Below are positions 1 to 8,769 of a stretch of DNA of 64,000 bases, piece by piece. Below the pieces are notes generated by a model that saw only the letters and a program-made list of their open reading frames with translations, made no database searches and was not told where the DNA came from. Origin of the DNA: JAEUHQ01 sp964538915 (GTDB lineage: Bacteria > Planctomycetota > UBA1135 > UBA2386); NCBI GenBank assembly GCA_964538915.1, contig CAZIFB010000003.1, positions 124,001 through 188,000 on the forward strand, in the 5' to 3' direction. The position numbers and the translations under genes are program-made. The stretch's first letter is position 1. Every line of letters starts with the position of its first letter.

Positions 1-1506
1 GGCGGCGGCCTTCTGGTCGCCGAGTTTGTGCTGCACCTTGCCGAGCTGGTGCCAGCAGCGCGCGAGCCGCGCGCGGGTCGCGGCGTCGTCGCCGCGACGT
101 TCCAGCATCCGCTCGTAGAGCGCGATCGCATCGCTCATCAGCTCCTGCCGAACGGGATACGCACGCGGCACGTCGTCGAGCCGGCTCGACGCGACGCGCT
201 CGAGCATGCGGTCCACGGCGTCCAGCGACAGCGCATTGCTGGCCTCGGCGAACCTGGCCTGGCGCACGCTGACGAAGGTGCCGGCGAGCAAAGCCACGAA
301 TGCAGCCGCCATCGCGGTCGCGGCGATCTTGTTCCGTGCGACGAGCTTCTTGAACGTCGCGAGCGCGCCGGTGTCGTACGCGCGCACGACCCTCTGCTCG
401 ATCCACGCGCGCAGATCGGCGGCGAGTTCGCCCATGTCGGCGTAGCGGTCCTCGGCGCGCCACGACATCGCACGGGCGCAGATCGCGGCCAGTTCGGGCG
501 GCGCCGACGGCTCCACCGCGTCGAGCCGAGGCGGCGGGCCAGCGAGGATCTGCTGGATCACGACCTGCGACGAAGCACTCTCGTCGCCGTACGGCGGCGA
601 GCCCGCGACGACGTGGTAGAGCATCGCGCCGGCGGCATAGACGTCGACGCGGGGCCCGAGCTGCGCCGTCTCGCCGCGCGCCTGCTCGGGCGGCATGTAG
701 ACCGGTGTGCCGACGACGTCGCCGTCGCGCGTCGCGAGCGGCGATCGCGGATCCTGCCGCGACAGCGCGGCGCGTTCGGAAGCGACGGCAGCGGGCGCCG
801 GAGCGTCCGCTTCGGCGAGCACACGGGCGAGGCCCCAGTCCATCACGTAGGTCTCGCCGAAGCGGCCGACCATCACGTTGCTCGGCTTCAGGTCGCGGTG
901 GATGACGCCCTGCGCATGCGCGAAGGCGACGGCTTCGCACACCTTCAGCAGCACGCCCAGCACGCGCTGCAGCGGCCAGGCGGCGTCGTCGTTCCGCATC
1001 GCGGCGACGATCTCGCGCAGCGTGCTGCCGGAGACCAGCGGCATCGTGAAGAAGACGCGCCCCTCGGCGTCGACGCCGAGGTCGTGCACGGTCGGGATGC
1101 CGGGGTGCTGCAACTGGCCGGTCACGCGCGCTTCGTCGAGGAAGCGGCTCAGCGCACGCGGATCGCTCGAACCCTTCGTGCTGCTTCCGTCCGCCGCACC
1201 GCGCAGGACCTTCATCGCGAGTTCGCGGCGAAGATGATGGTCGTAGACGCGGTACACGATGCCCATGCCGCCGCGGGCGATGCACTCGCCGACTTCGTAG
1301 CGTTCGCGGTTGACCTTCGGGCGCGTCGGTCCCAGCGCGTCTTCGAGTCGGCGCCAGTCCGCGTGCATGCGCCGCAGACGGTCCGCCGCGCGCGGGTGCT
1401 CACGACACAAAGGCTCGATGTCGTCGGCGCCGCCCTGCTCGAGGCTCTCGAGGAAGCGCGCGAAGATCTCGGCTGTGGCGGAGAGCTCGGGCTGTCGGTC
1501 ACTCAT
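1..1506 (-). CDS. Ser/Thr protein kinase with C-terminal helical repeats, partial (runs off left edge)
   Basis: The start is the ATG at 1506 and 502 codons are visible with no stop before the window edge. Residues about 55-330 form an Hanks-type kinase: a glycine-rich loop (ARGGMGIVY), the VAIK-like lysine (ELAMKVL), a catalytic loop HRDLKPSNV near residue 200, and a metal-binding motif that reads MDWGLAR instead of DFG. An activation segment GTPVYMPPEQA follows. A single hydrophobic stretch near residue 390 (KIAATAMAAAFVALLAG) is a likely membrane span, so the repeat-like region after it (LARCWHQLGKVQHKLGD at the edge, TPR-like) would be extracytoplasmic. It is divergent from an ECF sigma gene 89 bp away, a pairing common in Planctomycetota. 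Target unknown. Confidence 0.93.
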   Translation of the reverse strand, partial: MSDRQPELSATAEIFARFLESLEQGGADDIEPLCREHPRAADRLRRMHADWRRLEDALGPTRPKVNRERYEVGECIARGGMGIVYRVYDHHLRRELAMKVLRGAADGSSTKGSSDPRALSRFLDEARVTGQLQHPGIPTVHDLGVDAEGRVFFTMPLVSGSTLREIVAAMRNDDAAWPLQRVLGVLLKVCEAVAFAHAQGVIHRDLKPSNVMVGRFGETYVMDWGLARVLAEADAPAPAAVASERAALSRQDPRSPLATRDGDVVGTPVYMPPEQARGETAQLGPRVDVYAAGAMLYHVVAGSPPYGDESASSQVVIQQILAGPPPRLDAVEPSAPPELAAICARAMSWRAEDRYADMGELAADLRAWIEQRVVRAYDTGALATFKKLVARNKIAATAMAAAFVALLAGTFVSVRQARFAEASNALSLDAVDRMLERVASSRLDDVPRAYPVRQELMSDAIALYERMLERRGDDAATRARLARCWHQLGKVQHKLGDQKAAA

Positions 1507-1595
1507 GCGCACGTTCCCGGCGACGAACGGGTGGTATCGTAGCGCGCCCTCGGGCCGCGACCGACCGACGCCCGGCTCGGCGACCGCCTCTTTCC

Positions 1596-2183
1596 ATGGA
1601 CCAACCGAGCGAGAGCCTGATCTCGGCCGCCGCCGCCGGCGACCGCGCCGCGCTGGACGAACTGCTGCAGCGGCATCTGCCGAGCGTTCGCGCGTACCTG
1701 CGGCTGCGAATGGGACCGATGATCCGGGCCAACGAGGACAGCGCCGATCTCGTGCAGTCGGTGTGTCGCGAGATCCTCGGGCGCGCCGACTCCTTCGCCC
1801 ACGGCGGCGAACAGGGCTTCCGCCGGTGGCTGTTCCGAACCGCGCAACGCAAGATCGCCGATCGCGCCGACTACTACCGCGCGGAGAAGCGGGCGGGAGG
1901 CCGCACCCACCTCGACATCGACGACGAGGCGGTCGCCGCGTGCTACCAGACGGTCTGCACCCCGAGCCGGGACGCCGGCGCACGCGAACACCTTCTGCGC
2001 GTCGAAGCCGCGTTCGACAAGCTCTCCGAGGAACAGCGCGAAGTCATCCTCGCGGTGCGCATGCTCGGGTCGTCCCACGCGGAGCTGGCCGAACGTCTCG
2101 GCAAGAACGAGGGCGCAGTGCGCGCGATGCTGTTCCGCGCCATGGCGCGCCTGACCGAACTGCTCGGCGACGACGACGGGTAG
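1596..2183 (+). CDS. ECF-family RNA polymerase sigma factor
   Basis: A 195-residue protein with sigma region 2 (about 15-95; ANEDSADLVQSVCREIL and FRRWLFRTAQRKIADR resemble the core-binding and -10 recognition helices) and region 4 (about 130-190; LSEEQREVILAVRMLG then a helix-turn-helix in SHAELAERLGKNEGAVRAML). The length fits ECF factors, which lack regions 1 and 3. It is divergent from the kinase gene, with 89 bp between the starts, and no anti-sigma gene lies beside it, so regulation through kinase phosphorylation is plausible but inferred. A 10-bp inverted repeat lies 44 nt downstream. Confidence 0.9.
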   Translation: MDQPSESLISAAAAGDRAALDELLQRHLPSVRAYLRLRMGPMIRANEDSADLVQSVCREILGRADSFAHGGEQGFRRWLFRTAQRKIADRADYYRAEKRAGGRTHLDIDDEAVAACYQTVCTPSRDAGAREHLLRVEAAFDKLSEEQREVILAVRMLGSSHAELAERLGKNEGAVRAMLFRAMARLTELLGDDDG

Positions 2184-2227
2184 GTCCGAGGTCGGTCGCC
2201 GGTCACCGCGCAGGTTCGTCATCGCCG

Positions 2228-2250
2228 GATGCCGGCACGATGCCGGCATC
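2228..2250. terminator. Inverted repeat between convergent genes, probable bidirectional terminator
   Basis: A perfect 10-bp inverted repeat (gatgccggca / tgccggcatc) with a 3-nt loop, between the stop of the sigma gene (2183) and the stop of the convergent secreted protein (2315). There is no T-tract, as is usual in GC-rich genomes, so termination is inferred from position and stem strength. Confidence 0.5.
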
Positions 2251-2314
2251 GAACCATCGGTGAAGCATTCGTCGCGTTACGGCGATCGGCGCTTTCTCCG
2301 TCCGGGACCAGGCG

Positions 2315-4462
2315 TCAGTCCGAACCGCCGACCCGCGTTCGCAGCGCGTTGCTCAACGTCGCGCCGAACGCGTTCGCCGGCGGATCGAGGATCAGGAACT
2401 GCGAGTACCACACGGTGCCGATCGTCGACGGATCCGTGCCGATCACGATCGGCAGGCGCGCGATCCCCTGTGCGCTGGTGACGACGGCGAGCATCACCGA
2501 CGGCTCCGTGCGCAGGATGCACCCCGGCGCGCCGATCGGCGCCAGATCCGCGGGCAACGGCGCGCCGGCCCACGACGTGTTCGAGAACCCGAAGAGGGCG
2601 ATCGCGATCGCCGAGGTCGGCGTCGATTCGATCGCGTAGAGCACGGTCTCTTCGAGATCGGGCTGCCCCCCCACGGTCTGCACCGGCACGCCGGCCGAGC
2701 CCGCACACCCCGCGCCGCCGATCGGAGTGATCGTTCCGGCCGTGTAGTCGTCCCATGTGTCCATCCCGGCCTTCACGCGGTCCCAGACGAGTTCGAGCTC
2801 CGCGTTGCACATCGCGTTGCGGGCCGAGACGGGCTGGGCGCCGAACGCGTGGTCGAACACGCCGAACGTGAACTCCCTCGGCGCCAGCAGACCGTTGGGC
2901 GCTCGGAACGGCACCGACATCCAGCCGCCCTCGGAGTACGAGTAGAGCGTGCTGCCCTGCACCCAGACCGCGTCGCCGTGCTTGTAGGCGATCTTCAGCT
3001 TGCTCTTGAACACGTCGCGAGCCGTCGACGACATGCCGATCAGCGGCGCGTAGAGGTCGATCCGATCGTCGAGGTCCGACGTCCCCCACGTCGGGAACGC
3101 CAGGCTCTCCTGCATCAGGGCGTAGAACGTCGGTCGATGGTCGAAGGGACCGTTCGCCAGGTAGCCGTTCGCGACCTCTTCGTGCAGCGTCGACAGGTCA
3201 CGCAGCGTCATCTCGTTGATCGGCGCCGGCCCGCCGCAGCCGATCGTGTAGTTGATGCTGGTGCTCGTCATCCCGAGCGCAGCAGCCGTCCCATCGATGA
3301 AGGAGACGCCGAACGTCTGCGAGATGGCCAGCGTCGCCATGTCGTCGTTGTTCGTCATCATCTGCGTCAGCGACGTGCCGTAGCTCTGACCCGAACCGGG
3401 CACGCCGCAAGACGTCGGCTTGTTGTGCAGCGTGCTCAACGATGCGGTGCCTTGCGCCACACGCCGCATCACGTGCACGTGGTAGAGCGTCTTCATCGTG
3501 TCCGCGGGCTCGAACACGGTGTCGGGCCGCATCTGGGCCATCACCGGTCCGTTCACCTGCTTCAGGAAGAAGCCGTACTGCCCGAGGCCGCCCGAGGCGG
3601 CGCCGTAGAACGCCTGCCGTGCGGTGTTCTCGAGCGGGTTGGCCTTGTCGAGCATCGCGATGCAGCACCTCGTGACCTGCAGCGGGAACGTGCCGACCGT
3701 GTACACCGAGACGTCCACCACGCGCCCGAGGTTCTGCTCGAGCAGCTGCTGGGCGGCGAAGGTCGACTGCTCGTAGTAGAACCAGTGCCCGAGCGCTTGC
3801 TGGTTGTCGATCAGGATCACGTCGTAGCTGTCGTCCGCGACTCGCTCGATGCCGTAGACGCGCGCGGCGTTCTGCGCGGCGAACTGGTTGAGCGCGGCCG
3901 ACGACGACGCGTAGAGGTAGGCCCAGGGGCGATACTCGGATCCGGCGTTCGAGACCGCCACCGTCGCGAACCGGGTCTGACCGTTGTCGGCGTAACGCTT
4001 GAACGACGTTAGGCGGCCGTTCACGGCGGTGATGTTCGCATCGACCTGCGCGCTCGTCTGGTCGTACCACCACCACCAGCTCTTCGCGTCGGCACCGACG
4101 TTCGCGACGAGCACCGCGGCGAACCTGAGCCCGACGAGCGACGAATACGGCTGGAGATCGACGATCCGCATGCCCTGTGCCACCAGTGCCGACAGGTCCG
4201 CTGGTGTCGCTGCGCTGCGGTACGCCCACGTCTTCGCGTAGGTGCCGGTGTTCTTCACCATCGCGACCGCGAAGGAGAGAGGAAACGCCGACGTGACCTC
4301 GAGGTCGGTGAACCGCCAGCCGGCGCCCTGCAGCGTCAGGAGGTCGTTCTCCGTCTGGGCGGTGAGCCACTGTGACTCCACCGGCGTCGTGCGGTCGCGG
4401 TCGTCCTGGGCGGGCAGGAATGCCGCGAACGTCACGGCGAGGAGGAGAAGGAGGGTCTTCAT
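2315..4462 (-). CDS. Secreted BTRD1-repeat/serine beta-lactamase-fold protein (polyglycine hydrolase-like), probably catalytically dead
   Basis: I chose the ATG at 4462 because it begins a clear signal peptide (MKTLLLLLAVTFAAFLPAQ); the upstream in-frame extension is low-complexity. The 715-residue protein has about four tandem repeats at 25-270, each ending in an F/L-x-V/A-V-x-x-N-x-G type strand, resembling the bacterial tandem repeat domain 1 of polyglycine hydrolases. A class-A beta-lactamase-like domain follows (about 280-580). The expected S-x-x-K motif reads D321-T-M-K324 in PADTMKTLYH, and the S-D-N motif reads N372-D373-D374 in MTNNDDMAT; a KHG triad (494-496) is kept. The last 130 residues match the C-terminal module found on other secreted proteins in this window. 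Divergent from the PPC-type protein at 4716. Substrate unknown; a binding or scaffold role is inferred. Confidence 0.75.
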   Translation of the reverse strand: MKTLLLLLAVTFAAFLPAQDDRDRTTPVESQWLTAQTENDLLTLQGAGWRFTDLEVTSAFPLSFAVAMVKNTGTYAKTWAYRSAATPADLSALVAQGMRIVDLQPYSSLVGLRFAAVLVANVGADAKSWWWWYDQTSAQVDANITAVNGRLTSFKRYADNGQTRFATVAVSNAGSEYRPWAYLYASSSAALNQFAAQNAARVYGIERVADDSYDVILIDNQQALGHWFYYEQSTFAAQQLLEQNLGRVVDVSVYTVGTFPLQVTRCCIAMLDKANPLENTARQAFYGAASGGLGQYGFFLKQVNGPVMAQMRPDTVFEPADTMKTLYHVHVMRRVAQGTASLSTLHNKPTSCGVPGSGQSYGTSLTQMMTNNDDMATLAISQTFGVSFIDGTAAALGMTSTSINYTIGCGGPAPINEMTLRDLSTLHEEVANGYLANGPFDHRPTFYALMQESLAFPTWGTSDLDDRIDLYAPLIGMSSTARDVFKSKLKIAYKHGDAVWVQGSTLYSYSEGGWMSVPFRAPNGLLAPREFTFGVFDHAFGAQPVSARNAMCNAELELVWDRVKAGMDTWDDYTAGTITPIGGAGCAGSAGVPVQTVGGQPDLEETVLYAIESTPTSAIAIALFGFSNTSWAGAPLPADLAPIGAPGCILRTEPSVMLAVVTSAQGIARLPIVIGTDPSTIGTVWYSQFLILDPPANAFGATLSNALRTRVGGSD

Positions 4463-4715
4463 GGTCGGGAGCGGGTCGGGGGAGGGCGACATGCCGTCCT
4501 GCCGATCCCCGCACCGGGCCGAGCGTGACGCAGCTTCTTCCGATCCCGCCGAGGCGCGGCACCAGCGGCGGCGAAGGCGCTGGGTAGCGCGACGAGCCCA
4601 GCACCGATTCCCGGGGATTGGCCCGGCTCGGCGCTCGGAAACGGCGCCCTGGGGGACCCTGGTCGGGTGTCGCCGAGGCGTGCCCCGACCGCACTTTCCC
4701 GAACTCCTCCAAGAC

Positions 4716-6425
4716 ATGCGCAATCCGACCCAACTCTGCGCCGCCGCGGCTCTCGCGTGCGGACTCGCGACCTCCCTCGCCGCCCAGAAGGTGAACGAAG
4801 TCGAGCCGAACGACACCGCCCCGGCCGCGATGCCGATCGTCGCCGGCCAGCACGTGGTCGCGAGCTACTCGTCCCTGGCCGACGAGGACTGGTACTCGTT
4901 CACCCTGGCTGTCCCCGGCCAGGTGCACGTGCACACCGTCGCGTCGGGCACGCTTTCGCTCGGTGTGAGCCGCGACAACCGCATCGCGATCTACGACGCG
5001 ACCGGCACGGTGCGTCTCGCGTGGAACGACGGCGCCGTCGGCACGCTGGCCGACTGCGGCGTCACGCTGCCTGCGGGCAACTACACCGCGCGCGTCGGCA
5101 TCAAGTCCGGCGCGGTCCCCGCGGGCTACGACCTCGACTTCTACGTGCTGCCGGCAGCGATCATCAACACCGGGGAGGCGCCGGAGCCGAACGACGCTGC
5201 GTCGCCGACGCCGTCGACCTTCACGCCGGGCGACACGATCGTCGGGGACCTCACGAGCGGCGACGAGGACTTCTGGATGTTCACGCTCGCGGTGCCGAGC
5301 ATCGTGCAGGCGGTGAGCTGGGACGACGGCCCGGTGCCGCAGCTCGACAACATGGGGCTGCGCTTCTACGCGGGCAGCCCCGGGTCCTGGAGCCCGCTGT
5401 CCGCGAGCGATGCGACGAACTCGGCCAGCCATCGCGTCACGACGCTCTCGCACACCGGCATCCTCGCGCCCGGCACGTATGCGATCAGCGTTCGCGCGGG
5501 AAGCGCGGCCGTCGGAACGGCGCCGTGGGACTACGTGAAGACCGGCTTCTACTCGCTCCGCACGGCCGTGATCGAATGCCCCGTGACGCCCCCGCTGTCG
5601 GAGGCCCCCGAGCCGAACGACAACGTGCTCACGCCGGCGGGTGTGTTCGGCCTCGGCGCCACGCTGCAGGGCAACACCACGGGCAGCACCGGCAACGGCA
5701 TCGACTGGTGGATGTTCGCGGTGGGCGGTCCGACCACGATCGGCGCGATGGCCGAAGGCGACCCGACCAACGGGACGCCGCTCGCGGGCTCGACGCTGCG
5801 CCTCTGGGACAGCACCGGCACGGTGTCGCTCGCATCGGCGAGCGGCGGCGCCACGACGCACGGCCGCCTCGTCTTCACGATCGAGCGGGCCGGCATCTAC
5901 TTCCTGCAGATCGCGGGCGCGACGACCCTGACGACGGGTGACTACCTGCTGCGCACCGGCGGCTGCACGCCGCTCTACGTGAGCGCCACGACGCGCATGG
6001 AGCCGGCGTCTACCAACGCGTGCTTCGGCAGCAACGGCCAGCGGCCGCTGTTCGGCAACCTCTCCGGCGAGACCGCGGCGTTCGGCTCCACCTTCGTGAC
6101 ACGCCTCGAACGCGCGCTGCCGAGTTCGTTCGCGATCTACGTGCTCAGCGTCAACGCGATCCCGCCCTTCTCGCTCGGGCTCGGCGGCCCCGACTCGCTC
6201 GGCGTCCCCACCGACTGCGCGCTGCGGGTCGCACCGGACGTGCTGTTCGCCGGACTCACCGACGCGAGCGGCAACGGCGAGCTCACGCTGGTCTTCCCGT
6301 ACGTCGTCGGCGACATCGGACTGAAGATCTACCAGCAGGCTGTCTGCTTCGACCCGACCCTGAACGCCTTCGGCTTCTCGGTGTCGAACGACGCGAGCTA
6401 CGTGCTCGGCGACCGCCCCTTCTGA
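4716..6425 (+). CDS. Secreted protein with three PPC-like domains and lineage C-terminal module
   Basis: The start at 4716 gives a signal peptide (MRNPTQLCAAAALACGLATS, cleavage near LAAQ). The mature part of this 569-residue protein carries three repeats of a pre-peptidase C-terminal-like beta-sandwich, each opening with an EPND motif (VEPNDTAPAA, PEPNDAASPT, PEPNDNVLTP) and containing a D-x-D/W-W-x-F core (DEDWYSFTL, DEDFWMFTL, GIDWWMFAV). Residues about 435-569 form the C-terminal module shared with the divergent gene at 2315, with a cysteine-containing LxxxxxC-LRV segment and an NAFGFSVSND end. PPC domains normally accompany secreted peptidases, but no protease domain is present, so this is probably an adhesive or structural surface protein. 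Two inverted repeats follow the stop. Confidence 0.72.
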   Translation: MRNPTQLCAAAALACGLATSLAAQKVNEVEPNDTAPAAMPIVAGQHVVASYSSLADEDWYSFTLAVPGQVHVHTVASGTLSLGVSRDNRIAIYDATGTVRLAWNDGAVGTLADCGVTLPAGNYTARVGIKSGAVPAGYDLDFYVLPAAIINTGEAPEPNDAASPTPSTFTPGDTIVGDLTSGDEDFWMFTLAVPSIVQAVSWDDGPVPQLDNMGLRFYAGSPGSWSPLSASDATNSASHRVTTLSHTGILAPGTYAISVRAGSAAVGTAPWDYVKTGFYSLRTAVIECPVTPPLSEAPEPNDNVLTPAGVFGLGATLQGNTTGSTGNGIDWWMFAVGGPTTIGAMAEGDPTNGTPLAGSTLRLWDSTGTVSLASASGGATTHGRLVFTIERAGIYFLQIAGATTLTTGDYLLRTGGCTPLYVSATTRMEPASTNACFGSNGQRPLFGNLSGETAAFGSTFVTRLERALPSSFAIYVLSVNAIPPFSLGLGGPDSLGVPTDCALRVAPDVLFAGLTDASGNGELTLVFPYVVGDIGLKIYQQAVCFDPTLNAFGFSVSNDASYVLGDRPF

Positions 6426-6431
6426 CCCGAC

Positions 6432-6448
6432 CGCTCGCCCGGCGAGCG
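6432..6448 (+). terminator. 8-bp inverted repeat just after the PPC-type gene
   Basis: The sequence cgctcgcc-c-ggcgagcg is a perfect 8-bp inverted repeat with a one-base centre, 7 nt after the stop of the gene at 4716. A factor-assisted terminator is plausible; the loop is too small for a standard hairpin unless the inner pairs open. Confidence 0.3.
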
Positions 6449-6461
6449 CTCCGGCCACCTT

Positions 6462-6509
6462 GTGAGCCCCTTCGGCCCGCGCTCTGATTGCCGGCCCGAA
6501 GGGGCTCAC
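6462..6509 (+). terminator. Strong 14-bp hairpin between two + strand genes
   Basis: Perfect arms gtgagccccttcgg (6462-6475) and ccgaaggggctcac (6496-6509) flank a 20-nt loop. The 3' arm ends 2 nt before the ATG of the lipoprotein gene at 6512, so the stem would cover its ribosome-binding region. It may terminate the upstream transcript, or gate translation of the lipoprotein when both are on one transcript. There is no T-tract. Confidence 0.45.
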
Positions 6510-6511
6510 GC

Positions 6512-7591
6512 ATGTACACGAGATCACTCCTCCTCGCCTTCCTCCTCCTGCTGCTCGGCGGCTGCCTCGAGTTCGACTCGCAGGACGTGACGATCGTCTA
6601 CGACGCGAAGGCGGACCGCATCGACGTCCACCTCGTCTACCGCGGCCTCTTCGTCGAATCGGGAAGCGGGTCGTCCGACAAGCCGATGCAGAAGGCGCTC
6701 GAGGACCTCGCGAAGGTGCGCGACCGCGGCGTCTTCTACCTCTGGAACAACTACCCGCTCAGCTTCGACCTCTCGGGCAGCCTGAAGGGACCGGCGCAGA
6801 CGCTCGCCGCGCACGTCGACGTCGAGAACGGCGCGCTGTTCACGGACGAGAAGGGAGTGCTGTGCGGGCACCAGTTCGTCCGCATCCGCGAAGCCAGGGC
6901 GTTCGCTCAGAAGCTGAACACGATCCTCGAACTCGGCGCCCAGGTCGCGTTGAACGAGCCCGTCCGCGAAGGCAAGTCGACGCACACGTTCGACGACGAC
7001 ACGAAGGAGGCGCTGCGCGAATTCCTCCGGTCGGGGAGCCGCCTGCTGCAGATCGAACCGGGTCGCATCGAGTTGCGCGTGCCGTGTTCGGCAGCCGACC
7101 ACGCGTGGATCAAGCAGCATCTCGGGAAGACCCTCCTCGACGACGCGGCCCGTGAGATCGTGCGCCGCACCGTGGTCGACAAGCGCCGCGCTGCGAACGA
7201 AGACCCCATGGACACGACCGCGGATCCGAAGTCGGCCACGATCGAAGGGACCAGGCTGAGGGAGACCGTGCACGAAGCAGCGTCGCTGCGCTTTCTCCAG
7301 GACAACGAGTGGTCGCTCGCACGCGAAGAGGATCTGACACGCGTCGCTCTCGGGGTGAAGGGCGCCGACCGCCTCGTCCTCCGCAAGGCCAGCGACGGCC
7401 TCTACCACGACGCGCTGCTGACGGAACTGCGCGCCAAGGGCGAGAAGGTCGAGGAGAAGCTCGGCGACGCCGAACTCGAACGGCGCTTCGCCGCGTTCCG
7501 CACCCGCGACGCGGTCCTGCCCCCGGCGCTCGCTTCGCTGCGGACCGCGGGCAAGCCCGAGCAGGCCGTCGAAGCAGCGGAGAAGAAGTGA
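6512..7591 (+). CDS. Predicted lipoprotein of unknown function
   Basis: The start at 6512 gives a lipoprotein signal (MYTRSLLLAFLLLLLGGC) with the lipobox cysteine at residue 18. The mature 340 residues are rich in charged residues and alternate strand and helix segments. It opens with a strand pair (DVTIVYDAKADRIDVHLVYR), which resembles no family I can name with confidence. No catalytic motif is evident. The gene is convergent with rlmN, with one base between the stops. A 14-bp hairpin overlaps the translation start region, so expression may be structure-controlled. Function unknown. Confidence 0.7.
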   Translation: MYTRSLLLAFLLLLLGGCLEFDSQDVTIVYDAKADRIDVHLVYRGLFVESGSGSSDKPMQKALEDLAKVRDRGVFYLWNNYPLSFDLSGSLKGPAQTLAAHVDVENGALFTDEKGVLCGHQFVRIREARAFAQKLNTILELGAQVALNEPVREGKSTHTFDDDTKEALREFLRSGSRLLQIEPGRIELRVPCSAADHAWIKQHLGKTLLDDAAREIVRRTVVDKRRAANEDPMDTTADPKSATIEGTRLRETVHEAASLRFLQDNEWSLAREEDLTRVALGVKGADRLVLRKASDGLYHDALLTELRAKGEKVEEKLGDAELERRFAAFRTRDAVLPPALASLRTAGKPEQAVEAAEKK

Positions 7592-7592
7592 C

Positions 7593-8696
7593 TCAGGCGC
7601 CGCGGTCGCGCAGCCGGAGCTGACCGCACGCCGCCTGCGCGTCGGGCCCCGACGAATCGCGGATCGTGGCGAGCACGCCGCGCGCCTTCAGCCCGCGCAC
7701 GATCTGCACGATCCGGTCGCGCGGCGGCGCCTCGAACGGCAGCCCGGCGACGCGGTTGTAGACGATGAAGTTCACGTAGCCGCGCACGCCCTGCAGCAGC
7801 GAGCAGAGCTGGTCCATGTCGGTGTCGCCGTCGTTGATGCCGGCGAGCAGCGTCCACTCGAACTGCACCGGCGTGCCGACGTCGCGGCCGTAGGCGTCGG
7901 CCGCAGCCACGATGTCGGCCAGCGGATCCTTGTGCGCGCGGGGCAGCAGTTCGCGACGTCGCGCGTCGTCGGCCAGATGCAGCGACAGCGCGAGGCACGG
8001 TCGCACTGCGAAGGTGCGCATGCGCTCGAGCGGCTTCACGCCGCCGACGGTCGAGAACGTCTGCCGCCGCGGCGAGATCAGCACTTCGTCGCGGATGCGC
8101 GCGACGGCGCCCATCACGTTGTCGAGGTTGTGCGACGGCTCGCCCATCCCCATGAACACGATGCGGTCGATTCGCATCACGCGCCGGCTGTGCACGACCT
8201 GCTCGACGATCTCGTCGGTGGTCAGGTTGCGTTCGACGCCGAACAGTCCCGACGCGCAGAAGCGACACCCGACCGCACAACCCACCTGCGTCGACACGCA
8301 GCAGGCGCCGACGGGCATCGCAACGCTCTCGATCTTCTTGCCGTCCTGCAGACCGACGAGCAGCTTCACCGTGCCGTCGTCCGATCGCACCTGCTCGAGC
8401 ACGCGCGTGGACAGTCCCGTGGCGAGCCAGTGCTCGAGCGCCACGGATTCGCTCGGCGACAGCCGCAGACCTTGCCGGTCGAACTCGAACTCGTTCGGCG
8501 TGCGGCCCGATGCGACGATGCGCCGCGCGAGCAGCGCCTTCGGCGCGGGCAGCACCGCCGCGAGCCCGGACAACCCGGTGTTCGCGACGGCCGTCGGAGT
8601 CGGTTCATCCATGCGCAGACGAGACGCATCGATCGGCTCGACGGGTGAACTCCCAACGAGACGGCGCAGCGGGGCTGGGTGCGGCGTTTCGCTCAT
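7593..8696 (-). CDS. rlmN: RlmN-type radical SAM methyltransferase (23S rRNA A2503 / tRNA A37)
   Basis: A 367-residue protein with the radical SAM cluster motif C-x3-C-x2-C at C140/C144/C147 (QVGCAVGCRFCASG). The upstream cysteine C133 (ACCVSTQVGC) matches the conserved position before the cluster. The C-terminal catalytic cysteine C357 sits in AACGQL. The family glycine-rich SAM motif FMGMGEPSHNLDNV is intact. RlmN makes 2-methyladenosine at 23S rRNA position 2503 and at tRNA position 37 through a methyl-cysteine intermediate; both required cysteines are present. The first 28 residues are poorly conserved in character and an internal ATG at residue 29 could be the true start. The related Cfr cannot be excluded by eye. 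Confidence 0.88.
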   Translation of the reverse strand: MSETPHPAPLRRLVGSSPVEPIDASRLRMDEPTPTAVANTGLSGLAAVLPAPKALLARRIVASGRTPNEFEFDRQGLRLSPSESVALEHWLATGLSTRVLEQVRSDDGTVKLLVGLQDGKKIESVAMPVGACCVSTQVGCAVGCRFCASGLFGVERNLTTDEIVEQVVHSRRVMRIDRIVFMGMGEPSHNLDNVMGAVARIRDEVLISPRRQTFSTVGGVKPLERMRTFAVRPCLALSLHLADDARRRELLPRAHKDPLADIVAAADAYGRDVGTPVQFEWTLLAGINDGDTDMDQLCSLLQGVRGYVNFIVYNRVAGLPFEAPPRDRIVQIVRGLKARGVLATIRDSSGPDAQAACGQLRLRDRGA

Positions 8697-8732
8697 GACG
8701 TTGCCCCGCGTTGCGACGGCTCCCGGTGAATC

Positions 8733-8769
8733 CTGAGCATTGGCGTCCCGCAGGGGCGCAAATGCTCAG
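8733..8769 (-). terminator. Hairpin overlapping the stop codon of the TlpA gene
   Basis: Arms ctgagcattggcg (8733-8745) and cgcaaatgctcag (8757-8769) pair over 13 positions with one mismatch and an 11-nt loop. The 3' arm (on the + strand) contains the TGA stop of the TlpA-type gene at 8766, so on the minus strand the stem begins at the stop codon. It separates that gene from rlmN downstream. No T-run follows. Confidence 0.5.

Noticed and set aside
4463..4816. A longer N-terminus for the secreted protein at 2315-4462
   Set aside because: The added 118 residues are low-complexity and arginine-rich, and would bury the clear signal peptide that starts at 4462; the divergent gene at 4716 also occupies this space.
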